This document shows, piece by piece, positions 8,924-18,520 of a DNA stretch of 64,000 nucleotides. Source of the DNA: JACDHG01 sp963811585 (GTDB lineage: Bacteria; Actinomycetota; Actinomycetes; Propionibacteriales; Nocardioidaceae); NCBI GenBank assembly GCA_963811585.1, contig CAWERR010000006.1:186001-250000 (forward strand), given 5' to 3'. Under the pieces are notes generated by a model that saw only the letters and a list, made by a program, of their open reading frames with translations, had not been told where the DNA came from and did not search any database. Numbering within the stretch: the stretch's first letter is position 1; the number at the start of each line of letters is the position of its first letter. The position numbers were made by a program, and so were the translations under genes.

Positions 8924-10450
8924 CGGTCCATCGTGCCAGTCGCGACGGCGGCGACCCAAAAGGCACAGCACCAGCGAGGCCGGCGCTCGCGATCGTCACC
9001 AGCAGCTCGACCCACCAGCCGAACCGCACCCCCGGAGTGATCCCCGTCGCCAAGCTCGACGTCGGCTCGTCCAGCACCGCGCGGGTCTTTGACTCTGTGC
9101 TGACCGCGACCACCTTCCCGTCGGGCGTCGATGATCCCGCTGATGCCGTTGGTGGCGGCTACGACGACGGTTCGCCCGGTCTCGATCGCCCGGTAGCGCG
9201 AGATGGCGAACTGCTGCTCGAGCTGGCCGGTGCCGGTGTAGGTCGCGTTGTTGGTCTGGACGACGAGCAGCTGGCCGCCGCCGTTCGATCACGTCGCGGA
9301 TCAGACCGTCATACGCGACCTCGAAGCAGATCACGTCGCCGAGCCGCACCGGGCCGAGGTCGAGCACTCCGTCGTAGTCGCCGCGGCGCGAAGTCGCGCG
9401 GGATCTGACTCGAGCCGGTCGATGAAACTTGCGTCAGCAGCCCCCGGAACGGGATGTACTCGCCGAACGGCACAGGATGCCGCTTGACGTACTGCTCCCC
9501 CGGTCCGGTCCGCGGGTCCCAGACGATCCCCATGTTCTGCACGTGGGTGTCATCGGGTCCGTCGACGACCGCGCCGACGAGCGTCGGAACGCCGATCGCC
9601 TTCACCGCCGCGTCGATCTCGTCGTAGGCGCCCTCGTCGATGTACGGGTCGATGTCGGTCGAGTTCTCCGGCCAGATGACGACGTCGGGTCGCTCGGCCG
9701 CTCGCCCGCCTCGACCAACGCGGCGAAGTCGCGCGTGGCGGTCGCGTGGTTGTGCAGGACCGCCCGACGCTCGGCGAACGGGTCCATCCCCTCTCCCGGC
9801 ACGTTGCCCTGCACTGCTGCCACCCGGGCGCTGTCGACCGGGCCGGCCGTCGCCGCGGGGAGCGCGGCGCTGGCCAGGATCAAGGCGGCCGCTGCCGCGC
9901 CGAGCGCGATCCCAAGGATGCTGCGGTCGCGCCGCTCGACGAGATCGACGACGACCGCCACGGTGAGCACGACGACAAGCGACACCAAGACGGTGCCGCC
10001 GAGCCGTCCGTAGCGCACCACCGTGGTGTCGACGAGGCCGAACGCCAGAGTGCCCCAGGGAAACCCACCGAACGGTATGACGCCGCGCAGGCACTCGACG
10101 GCTGCCCAGGTGACCGCGAACGCGACCGGCCACCATCGCGCTCCCGGAGGCACCGCCCAGACGAGCGCGAGCAGCCCGAGGAACAGTGCCTCCAGCAGGC
10201 TGAGCACCAGCCAGGCGTCAATGCCGATGATCGTCAGCCAGCGCAGCAGCGGCACCATGAACCCGAGACCGAACACCAACCCGGCCCAGAACCCGCCGTC
10301 GAGTCGCCGCACTACGACCATCAGCCCGGCGAGCCCGACCGGCATCAGCCAGGTCACGTCGTACGGCGGAAACGCCAGCGCCAGCGCAAGCCCTGACAAC
10401 AACGCCCCGACCCACCGCACGACCGTTTCAGGTCGAGGGCGTCGGGGCAT
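8920..10450 (-). CDS. lnt: Apolipoprotein N-acyltransferase, frameshifted
   Basis: Lnt adds the third acyl chain to lipoproteins in the inner membrane. The first 280 residues are intact: about six hydrophobic segments (for example LLSGLALALAFPPYDVTWLM and WAGLVFGLGFMVPLLRWLTI), then the start of the nitrilase domain VAAVQGNVPGEGMDP. After frame changes it continues PDVVIWPENSTDIDPY (catalytic Glu), YVKRHPVPFGEYIPFR (catalytic Lys) and LGDVICFEVAYDGLIRD (catalytic Cys), then a last membrane helix WWVELLVTIASAGLAGA. So all three catalytic residues are present. The end is uncertain: one frame stops in a GTGA overlap with ppm1, another runs straight into ppm1. Confidence 0.9.
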
Positions 10451-10845
10451 GCGGTGACACTACCTCCGGACCGAGCCCGATCCCCCTTCGGACCGAACCG
10501 CGCGCCGCTGGCTGTCAGCACGTGGTCCGTTGTCTACTGGAGGTCGGGCCCCTTCCGGTTCCATCGGAGTCCGCCGCTCCTACGTCCGACGTCACCACGG
10601 TTCAGCTGATCTTGGATCAAAACCAGATACCCGTGGATGATCGTCGTCGCGGATGGGCCGACGTCTACTCGGTGGACTGCCCGGCATCGTGCCAACCAGA
10701 TACGGGTGCTGTCAACGGGCGTCTGACCTGCGGGTTATGCCATACATGCTGGTCACGGCATTGCCGGGCCACGCGAGATCGCCCGATTACGTGCCTCCAG
10801 TCTGGTCGCGCTGCGGCGAGTCGTCTCGACACGCCGCCGCGGCGA
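10451..10845. other. Spacer between lnt and kal with no recognisable gene
   Basis: About 395 bases. Reading frames here are short and Arg/Ser-rich, as expected for shadows, and none resembles a family known to me. The ten-base word AACCAGATAC occurs twice about 75 bases apart. It must contain the lnt promoter and the end of the lysine operon transcript; I see no strong terminator hairpin. Confidence 0.5.
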
Positions 10846-11257
10846 TCAAGAACGTGCAGCCGGGACGACGACGGTTCCAATGGCGGTGGTGGCGATGATC
10901 GGCTCTTCGAGCACCTCGGCCGCCGACTCGCTCTCGTCGGGCTTGCCGCGGCAGACGACGAGCACCGCGAAGTTGAGGGTCCGTGACCGCGTGCCGACTC
11001 GGGTCACGGTCGCCCGGACCTCGAGCACGTCGCCGGCCCGGATCGGCGCCCGGAACTGGACGTCGTCGTACGACGCGAAGAGTCCCTCGTCGCCGTCGAG
11101 CTGGATACAGACCTCGGTGGCGACGTCGCCGAAAAGGCCGAGGCTGTAGGCCCCGTCGACGAGGTTGCCCGCGTAGTGCGCATGGGAGTACGGCACGTAT
11201 CGTCGATGGGTCACCGACGAGCCCGATGCGCGGGTCAGGATCTGCTTCCTTGGTCAT
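10846..11257 (-). CDS. kal: 3-aminobutyryl-CoA ammonia lyase-like hotdog protein
   Basis: Last gene of the lysine set. In the fermentation pathway Kal removes ammonia from L-3-aminobutyryl-CoA to give crotonyl-CoA. Seen: a compact hotdog-fold protein with YVPYSHAHYAGNLVDGAYSL, LDGDEGLFASYDDVQFRAPI, RAGDVLEVRATVTRVGTRSR and the end EEPIIATTAIGTVVVPAARS. Size (about 135 residues) fits. The ATG overlaps the kamE stop (ATGA); one frame change near 11228 separates MTKEADPDPR from the body, and a GTG at the body's start is the alternative. Assignment rests on the hotdog pattern plus position beside kamD, kamE and kdd. Confidence 0.8.
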
Positions 11258-12099
11258 GCGGACTCCTTTGCTCGCGATGGATTCGGGGCGGCCCGCTCGG
11301 CCTTGCCTTCTTTGTTGGTGCGGCCGCTGCTGACGATGGTGTGGACCAGGTAGCTGGCCACCTCGCCCGGCGTCGTACCACGGGTGAAGACCCTGTCGAC
11401 GCCGAGGTCGGCCGCCTGCTTCTCCTCGAACCGCGGCCCGCCGATGATCAGCACCGGCCGTCGTGACGCGGGGTAGGCCTCGCGGAATGCAGCCGACATC
11501 TCCTTGGTGTTGAGGATGTGCGCGTCGCGCTGGGTCACGACCTGGGACACGAGTACGGCGTCGGCATGCTCCTCGCGTGCTCGTGCGACCAGCTCGGGCA
11601 CCGACACCTGCGCACCGAGGTTGACCACCCGCAGCTCGCGGTAGTACTCGAGGCCCTTCTCTCCCGCGAACCCCTTGATGTTGAGGATCGCGTCGATGCC
11701 GACGGTGTGGGCGTCAGTCCCGATGCAGCCTCCGACGACGACGAGTCGTCGGCGTAGCGCCTTCTTGACCGCGAGGTTGACTTCCTTGGGCGACAGCAGC
11801 GGGTAGTCGCGCTCGACCACCTCGACCTTGTCGACGTCGACGAGGTGGTTGGACCGCCCGTAGACCACGAAGAAGGTGAAGTCCGGACCCATCGCCTTGG
11901 CGTGTACGACGAGTGCGGGGTCGATGCCCATCTTGTTGGCGAGCTGGCGGCCGCACCCTCGGCGACGCTTGTCGTGCGGCATCGGCAGCGTGAACGACAC
12001 CTGCACCATCCCGTCGCCGGTGGTGTCGCCGTACGGCCGCAGGATCGAGCCAGTACTGCCGGCCAGGCGGCGCCGTCGAGTCGAGCTTGTCGAGACCAT
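11254..12099 (-). CDS. kamE: Lysine 5,6-aminomutase, beta subunit (B12-binding), frameshifted
   Basis: Binds adenosylcobalamin and, with KamD and PLP, moves the terminal amino group of D-lysine or L-beta-lysine. Seen: YGDTTGDGMVQVSFTLPMPH, NKMGIDPALVVHAKAMGPDF, FFVVYGRSNHLVDVDKVEVV, then the cobalamin-binding D-x-H-x-x-G within GGCIGTDAHTVGIDAILNIK, and SQVVTQRDAHILNTKEMSAA. One or two frame changes lie in the first 60 residues. The tail EGKAERAAPNPSRAKESA is disordered. ATG overlaps the kamD stop and TGA overlaps the kal start, so the three form one translational unit. Confidence 0.93.
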   Translation of the reverse strand: MVSTSSTRRRRLAGSTGSILRPYGDTTGDGMVQVSFTLPMPHDKRRRGCGRQLANKMGIDPALVVHAKAMGPDFTFFVVYGRSNHLVDVDKVEVVERDYPLLSPKEVNLAVKKALRRRLVVVGGCIGTDAHTVGIDAILNIKGFAGEKGLEYYRELRVVNLGAQVSVPELVARAREEHADAVLVSQVVTQRDAHILNTKEMSAAFREAYPASRRPVLIIGGPRFEEKQAADLGVDRVFTRGTTPGEVASYLVHTIVSSGRTNKEGKAERAAPNPSRAKESA

Positions 12100-13683
12100 C
12101 AACGTTTCTCCTCCAGGATCGCGGTGGCCGGGTTGAAGTAGTCGCGCGCCTTCTTGGCAACGCCCTCGAGCCCCTTGCCGGCGTCGGCCGGGCGCTTCAT
12201 CAGCCCGAACGTGCCGTCGGCGATCGCGTCGAGCAGGCCATCGTCGTGGTCGAGGATCTTGTCGAGCAGGTCGATCGACTCCCCCAGCACCTGGTTGGCG
12301 CGTTCGGCGATGAAGCCGCCGGGGCGGGCTGGAAGTCCTCGGCGAGCTTGCCGGCGGCGTTGACGACGTACCGGACGTTCTGCAGCGCGAGGTCGCGGTC
12401 GGACAGCCACGGGCGTGACGACGGCCTCGGTCATCATGCCCGACCAGCAGGATGTCCTGGTCGGTCATCGCGCCGGCCAGGTTGAAGAAGCCGTCGAGCA
12501 GGTAGCCGCGGAAGACGTCGCCGGTCATGTGCCGCGTCGGCGGCATCCACTTGAGCGGCGCCTTCGGGAACAGGGTGCGCGCCAGCAGCGCGTGCGCGAG
12601 CTCGAGCCGGAAGCTGTCGGGCAGTGCTGGGTCGATCTCGAACGCGTGGCCGAGGCCGAGCTGCCAGTCCTCGAGGCCGGCCTCCTTGGCGAAGTACTCG
12701 TTGAGCAGCTGGCTGACCGTGACCGTGTGCGCGGCCTCGACCGCGTCGGCGGTGGTCAGGTAGTTGTCCTCGCCGGTGTTGATGATGATGCCGGCCCGGG
12801 CGTGCACCTGGCGGCTGAACCGCTGGTCGACGAAGGTGCGGATCGGGTTGATGTCGCGGAAGAGGATGCCGTACATCGAGTCGTTGAGCATCATGTCGAG
12901 CCGCTCAAGGCCCGGCCAGCGCTGCGATCTCGGGCATGCACAGGCCGGAGGCGTAGTTGGTGAGCCGGACGTAGCGGCCGAGCTCCTTGCTCGTCTCGTC
13001 GAGCGCGGCCCGCATCAGCCGGAAGTTCTCCTGGGTGGCGTAGGTCCCGGCGAAGCCCTCCCGGGTCGGCCCCTCGGGGACGTAGTCGAGCAGCGACTGG
13101 CCGGTCGAGCGGATGACCGCGATGATGTCGGCGCCCTCGCGAGCGGCGTTCTGCGCCTGCGGCATGTCCTCGTAGATGTCGCCGGTGGCCACGATCAGGT
13201 AGATCCAGGGCTTCTGCTTCGGGTCGCCCCACTTCTTGATCAGCCGCTCGCGCTCCTTGCGGCGGGCATCGATCCGCCGGATCCCGGCGCCGACCTGCTT
13301 GCGGGCCGCCGACTGCGCCCGGGTCGCGTCGCGGCCCTCGGGGAGGCGGAACCGGACGTCGCCGGCGGCCGCCCGTCTGGGCCAGCGTGAGCAGGTCGGC
13401 GTGCGTCGTACTCGCGCAGCGCGTCCCAGACCGGGAGCGCAGACGCCGTGCTCGAGCCCGACGTCGGCCGCGGACGGCGTCGAGCAGCCGGTTGACCCAC
13501 GGCGTGCCGTCGGGGTCGGCTCCGGCCAGCCCGGCGAGCCGCAGCGTGGCGCGCTCGACGGACACCGTGGTGTGCTGCTTGGCGAGCCGGACGATCGGGC
13601 GGCCGGCCCGTCGCGCCAGGCTGCGGGCCTGCTTGACGGTGGCGCGGGTCGAGGTCGAGGTGTGGGCGGTTGCGGGCGGTCAT
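12099..13683 (-). CDS. kamD: Lysine 5,6-aminomutase, alpha subunit, frameshifted
   Basis: The PLP-binding TIM-barrel subunit of the aminomutase. Pieces in order: TVSVERATLRLAGLAGADPD, GTPWVNRLLDAVR, RKERERLIKKWGDPKQKPWI followed by YLIVATGDIYEDMPQAQNAA, GYYATQENFR-like GTYATQENFRLMRAALDETS, LTNYASGLCMPEIAALAG, then in another frame MMLNDSMYGILFRDINPIRT, FSRQVHARAGIIINTGEDNY and KAPLKWMPPTRHMTGDVFRG. The last segment is in a third frame and ends DYFNPATAILEEKR. Total about 527 residues, normal for KamD. Its ATG overlaps the amidohydrolase stop. Frame changes near 13640, 13430, 12905, 12435 and 12330. Confidence 0.93.
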
Positions 13684-15313
13684 GGCCGGTCCTCGTCTGA
13701 CTGACGAGACGCGGCCGACACGGAGTGCCGTGCGACGACGGTCGGATGCAGACCGGCGACCGGGCTCGGGACGCAGCTCGGGCAGCGGTGACTCCGGCCG
13801 TCAGGTCCGGGAGCGCGCCGTCGGCTCGCGCGTCGAGGTCCCAGACGGCGTACGACGCCGGGGCGCCGGGCGCCAGCACCCCGCCCTGGTCGTCGCGACG
13901 GGCGCGGTGGCCGCCGCGGGTGTGGGCGTCGAACGCGCTCGCACGCGTCAGCCGCTCGTCCTCGGTCGTGGTGGTGGGCGGCGGCCCGGACCGCCGCCCA
14001 CGGGTCGAGCGGGGTGATCGGGCTGTCGGAGCCGAAGGCGAGCACGACGCCGGCGCGGTGCATGCTGCCGAACGGGTTCATCGGCCGGGCGCGGGCGAGG
14101 CCGAGCCGTCGCTCGTAGAGCTCGCCGGGGCCGCCCCACGCGGCGTCGAAGGCCGGCTGCACGCTGGCCACGACGCCGAGCTGGGCGAGCGTCGCGATCG
14201 CCTCGGGGGTCGGCATCTCGACGTGCTCGAGCCGGTGCCGGGCCGGCACGATCGCGTCGGCGCCGAGCTTGTCGGCGGCCGCCTCGAGGCCGGCGACGGT
14301 CTCGGCCATCGCCCGGTCACCGATGACGTGGAAGCCGGCCTGGAGGCCGCGCTCGGTGCAGAAGACGACGTGCTCGGTGACCTGGTCGCGGTCGAGGTAG
14401 AGATGGCCGCTGGTCTCGGCCGTCGGCGTACGGCGCGTGCATGGCAGGCGGTGCGCGACCCGACGGCGCCGTCGACGCAGAGGTCTCCGGCGAAGCCCGC
14501 AGCACCTCGAGCCGGCCAGCGTCGTGCTCGCACCGCCGAGGAACGCGCCCCAGTAGGGCACGACCTCGGGCACCGGCGTGCTCGGCCGCGATCGCGCGCA
14601 GCGTCGCGAAGTCGTCGAACGGGGCGATGTGGGGGGCGTTGAGCTCGTGCACCGACGTGACGCCCCGGCTCGCGGCACGCGGCGAGGGCGGTGCCGGAGC
14701 GCGCGCTCGCGGTCGTCGGGCGTCCAGAGCGCATGGGTGACCGTCCGGGCGGCGTGGTGGGCGTCGCGCGCGACCAGGCCGTCGCCCCGCCAGCCGTCGC
14801 GGGTGGTGATGCTGGGGTCGTGCGTCGAGCAGCGCGGACGAGACGACGGCCGAGTGGGAGTCGACCCGCGGCGACGTAGGCGACCCGGCCGCCGACCGCC
14901 CGGTCGAGCTCGGCCGCCGTGAAGGGGCGCCCCTCGGGCCAGCGGGACTCGTCCCAGCCGTAGGCGAACAGGACGCGTCGCGGGGTGACTCGGCGCGAAG
15001 CGCTGCCAGCAGGCTCAGGGCCTCGTCGACGACTGACGCGTCGCGCTGAGGTCGAGCGACTGCAAGCGCGAACCCGGTCGAGCCCAGGTGTGCGTGGGCG
15101 TCGACGAAGCCGGGCGTGACCAGCCGGCCGTCGCAGCTCGACGACCGTGTCGGCACTGGTCGACGTGTACGTCGGCTGACGCGTCCTCGCCGACCCACGC
15201 GACCCGACCGTCGACGACGAGCATCGCGGTGGCGCGCTGCCTGGCCGAGTGTAGACGCCGCCGCCACGCAGCAGCACGCGACGCGGTGCCGGGAGCGCGG
15301 GAGGGACAGCCAT
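13680..15313 (-). CDS. Amidohydrolase-3 / YtcJ-like metal-dependent hydrolase, frameshifted
   Basis: A member of the amidohydrolase superfamily lodged inside the lysine operon. Recoverable blocks: AMLVVDGRVAWVGEDASADV (N-terminal beta-sandwich), LVTPGFVDAHAHLGSTGFAL with the metal-binding HAH, LFAYGWDESRWPEGRPFTAA, GLQAGFHVIGDRAMAETVAG, RHRLEHVEMPTPEAIATLAQ and VLAFGSDSPITPLDPWAAVR with the final metal aspartate. About 540 residues, typical of YtcJ-like enzymes. Eight or more frame changes. It begins five bases after the kdd stop and its TGA overlaps kamD. Its reaction is unknown; the position suggests processing of a lysine-pathway compound or of an N-substituted lysine. Confidence 0.8.
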
Positions 15314-15318
15314 GCGCC

Positions 15319-16371
15319 CTATCCTGCCGTCTCGTGCGCGAGCCGTGACTCGAAGAGGGCCCGGACACCCGCGTGGCTGCGCAGCAGGTCGACGGCGTAG
15401 TCGGCGTGCCCGGGCACGTAGCCGTTGCCGACGAGCATCGTGACGTCGGACGCCAGCCCCTCGGCGCCGAGCGCGGCCGCGGTGAACGACGTGGCCATCG
15501 AGAAGAAGATGACGGTGCCGCCCTGGTCGGTGGACAGGATCGCGCCGCCCTCGCAGCCGGGCACGTCGACGCAGACCACGGTCACGTCGGCCGGGCCCCC
15601 GGCCTGCCTCGACGGCCTGCGAGAGCGCCACCGGGTCGCGCGCGTCGGCCAGCGCGACCGCGTCGGCGAGGCCCTTGTCGGCCAGCAGGTCGACCTCGCG
15701 CTGCACGGGGACGACGGCGATGGTGCGGCCGGCGCCGGCCTTCGCGGCCGCGGCCAGCGACAGCGAGCCGCTCTTGCCGGCGCCCCCGATGACGCAGACG
15801 GTCGGCGAGACGCCGCGGTCGACGTACCCCTCGACCACGCGGGCGGTGAGCGCCGGCGCGCCGCAGACGTCCATCACCGCGAGGGCCAGCGAGGTGGGGA
15901 GGTCGTCGGGATGCTTGGCGGCGATCGTGCGGCCGAACAAGATCGCGTAGCCGTCGCACGGGCACCTGCTCCGCGAGGCCGTCCCAGCGCGCCAGGCCGT
16001 CGGTGATGACGAGCGGGGTGAGGGTCAGCGAGACGAGCGTGGTGATCTCGTCGCCGACCGACGAGGCCGAGCGTGCGACTCCGGCCGACCTCGGCGACCG
16101 TGCCGGTGAGCATGCCGCCCGACCCGGTGACCGGGTTGTGCATCTTGCCCCGGTTGCTGATGATGTCGAGCACTTCGGCGCGCACGGCGTCGCCGTCTCC
16201 GCCGTGCTTCTCGAACAGCTGGCGGAACGACGCGGCGTCGAGGTTGAGCCGGGCCACGTCGACCCGTACCTCGTCGGCGCAGCTCCGGGCTGGTGTCGAG
16301 CCGCTCGGCCGCCTGCGGCAGCACACCGGGCGGGCGAGCACCCGGTGCAGTCCGGTCGGGTCGCTGGTCAC
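15319..16371 (-). CDS. kdd: L-erythro-3,5-diaminohexanoate dehydrogenase, frameshifted
   Basis: Oxidatively deaminates 3,5-diaminohexanoate to 5-amino-3-oxohexanoate with NAD(P)+. Seen: VRVDVARLNLDAASFRQLFE, VLDIISNRGKMHNPVTGSGG followed by MLTGTVAEVG (the most diagnostic run), LFGRTIAAKHPDDLPTSLAL, the dinucleotide loop TVCVIGGAGKSGSLSLAAAA, and VVCVDVPGCEGGAILSTDQG to the end. About 350 residues; begins at GTG. Frame changes near 16330, 16290, 16060, 15965 and 15600. First gene of the minus-strand lysine operon and divergent from kamA, so the 168-base gap between them should carry both promoters. Confidence 0.92.
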
Positions 16372-16403
16372 GTAAGTTCACAGAACCTCTCGGACATTCC
16401 AAA

Positions 16404-16418
16404 CCGCAAGTCTTGCGG
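16404..16418. promoter_or_regulatory. Interrupted palindrome in the kdd-kamA divergent promoter region
   Basis: CCGCAA, a three-base centre GTC, then TTGCGG: a perfect 6-3-6 inverted repeat, 33 bases before kdd and 122 before kamA. It is a plausible operator for the Lrp-family regulator encoded 1.5 kb away, but this link is inference from position and symmetry only. Confidence 0.4.
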
Positions 16419-16539
16419 CGTTGCTTTGCTGTCACCGTACATTCTCCCGTACTCTGGCATGAGATCGCTGCACGACACAAACACTCCATGCGTTGCTACG
16501 CTCCGCGCGAAGCGCAGCGCTGGCCAGGGGAGGCAACCG

Positions 16540-17987
16540 ATGACCGAGTCGACCGGCGCGGCCGAGCTCGAGCAGCCCTACCCGTACCAGCGGGTCGAGC
16601 TCGTCGAGCCCGACTGGACCCGGTTCCCGGGCTGGAAGGACGTCACCGCCGAGGACTGGGCGTCGGTCCAGTGGCAGCGCGCGCACTGCATCAAGAACAT
16701 CAAGCAGCTGCGCGCCCTGATGGGCGACCTGATCGAGGACCGCTTCTACGACGACCTCGAGCGCGACCAGGCCGAGCGCGCCACCATGTCGATGCTGGTG
16801 CCGCCGCAGATGATCAACACGATGGTGCCGCACGCAGGTGCCCGACCACCGAGTCGTTCTACGCCGACCCGGTCCGCCGCTACATGCTGCCGGTCTTCTC
16901 CGACCGTCGTACCGACTGGCCGAGCCACCCGCACGCCACCCGCGACAGCCTGCACGAGCACGACATGTGGGTCGCCGAGGGCCTGACCCACCGCTACCCC
17001 ACCAAGGTGCTGGCCGAGATGCTGCCGACCTGCCCGCAGTACTGCGGCCACTGCACCCGGATGGACCTGGTCGGCAACTCGACGCCGGTCATCGACAAGC
17101 TCAAGTTCAACCTCAAGCCGGTCGACCGGATCGACGCGATGCTCGAGTACCTGCGCGCCAACCCCGGCGTCCGCGACGTCGTCGTCTCCGGCGGCGACGT
17201 GGCCAACATGCCGTGGCGCCCGGCTCGAGGCGTTCGTCGACCCGGTGCTCGACGTCGACAACATCCGCGACATCCGGCTCGCCACCAAGGCGCTGATGGG
17301 CCTGCCCCAGCACTGGCTGCAGGACGAGGTCCGCGCCGGCATGGAGCGGCTCGCCACCAAGGCCCGCGACGCGCGGCGCGTCGATCGCGATCCACACCCA
17401 CGTCAACCACGCCAACTCGGTCACGCCGATGGTCGCCAAGGCGACCCGGGCGATGCTCGACACCGGCATCCGCGACGTCCGCAACCAGGGCGTGCTGATG
17501 GGCGGCGTCAACGACGACCACCACACGCTGCTCGACCTCTGCTTCGCGCTGCTCGACGGCGCCGAGATCATGCCCTACTACTTCTACATGTGCGACATGA
17601 TCCCGTTCAGCGAGCACTGGCGGGTGTCGGTCGCCCGGGCCCAGGAGCTGCAGCACGGCGATCATGGGCTACCTGCCCGGGTTCGCGACGCCGCGGATCG
17701 TCTGCGACGTACCGTTCGTCGGCAAGCGCTGGGTGCACCAGCTCGAGTCGTACGACCGCGACCACGGCATCTCGTACTGGACCAAGAACTACCGGACGTC
17801 GATCGAGCGCGACGACGCCGAGGCGCTGACCCGCACCTACGAGTACTACGACCCGATCCACACCCTGCCCGAGGCCGGCCAGGAGTGGTGGCGCCAGCAC
17901 GCCGGGAGCGACCACCTGGCCGCTGCCGAGGAGGCCGCCAAGGCCTCCCGCGAGGCCGCCGAGTCCCAGAAGTCCCTCACCCACTGA
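16540..17987 (+). CDS. kamA: KamA-family radical SAM lysine 2,3-aminomutase, frameshifted
   Basis: Radical SAM/PLP aminomutases of this family convert L-lysine to L-beta-lysine, the entry step of the pathway. Seen: DVTAEDWASVQWQRAHCIKN, RYPTKVLAEMLPTCPQYCGH running into CTRMD, which holds the Fe-S cysteines as C-x3-C-x2-C, then DVVVSGGDVANMPWR, IRLATKALMGLPQHWLQDEV, IHTHVNHANSVTPMVAKATR (read across a frame change) and the closing YWTKNYRTSIERDDAEALTR. About 480 residues, longer than clostridial KamA (about 416). Frame changes near 16835, 17220, 17380 and 17660. AGGGGAGG precedes the ATG. Divergent from kdd. The Fe-S loop departs from the clostridial form, so substrate assignment leans on context. 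Confidence 0.85.
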
Positions 17988-18062
17988 CCCCCAACCGCTC
18001 ACCTCGTCCGCCGAACTGCGTCTCGGCTGCGACTGCGGGCGATCGCCAGAGCGTCGCACCGG

Positions 18063-18520
18063 TCAGAAGTTGGGCGCGCGGGCTTCGTACGGCGTCGAGA
18101 GCACGATCGTCGTGCGGGTCGACACGTTGGCGGCCGACCGGATCCGGGCGAGCAGGTCCTCGAGGTCGGTCGGCTCGGCGACCCGCACCTTGAGGATGTA
18201 GGACTCGTCGCCGGCGACCGAGTGGCACGCCTCGATCTCGGTGATGCTCGACGAGCTTGTCCGGGCGAGTCGTCGGGCTGCGACGGGTCGATCGGCCGGA
18301 TCGAGATGAACGCCGTCAGCGGCAGCCCGACCTCGGCGAAGTCGATCGTGGCGCCGTAGCCCTTGATCACGCCGCGCTGCTCCAGCCGCTTGACCCGCTG
18401 GTGGACGGCCGAGGTCGACAGCTTGGTCTTCTTGCCGAGCTCGGTGAACGACATCCGGCCGTCGGCGGCCAGCAGCTGGCAGATCAGCCGGTCGACACTC
18501 TCCATCGCATGCTGCGCCAT
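18063..18520 (-). CDS. Lrp/AsnC-family transcriptional regulator, frameshifted
   Basis: A 152-residue amino-acid-responsive regulator. The N-terminal HTH reads VDRLICQLLAADGRMSFTEL, GKKTKLSTSAVHQRVKRLEQ and RGVIKGYGATIDFAEVGLPL; after one frame change near 18255 the RAM effector domain continues ITEIEACHSVAGDESYILKV and ends LEDLLARIRSAANVSTRTTI plus VLSTPYEARAPNF. Start and the upstream peptidase stop overlap as TGATG. Next to a lysine catabolic locus, lysine-responsive control is the natural guess, but no binding site was shown. Confidence 0.9.

Noticed and set aside
14078..15940. A 620-residue minus-strand frame joining kdd and the amidohydrolase
   Set aside because: The join passes through nonsense-like Arg-rich sequence and skips the real kdd C-terminus, which lies intact in another frame with its own stop. 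It is a by-product of frame changes, not a fusion.
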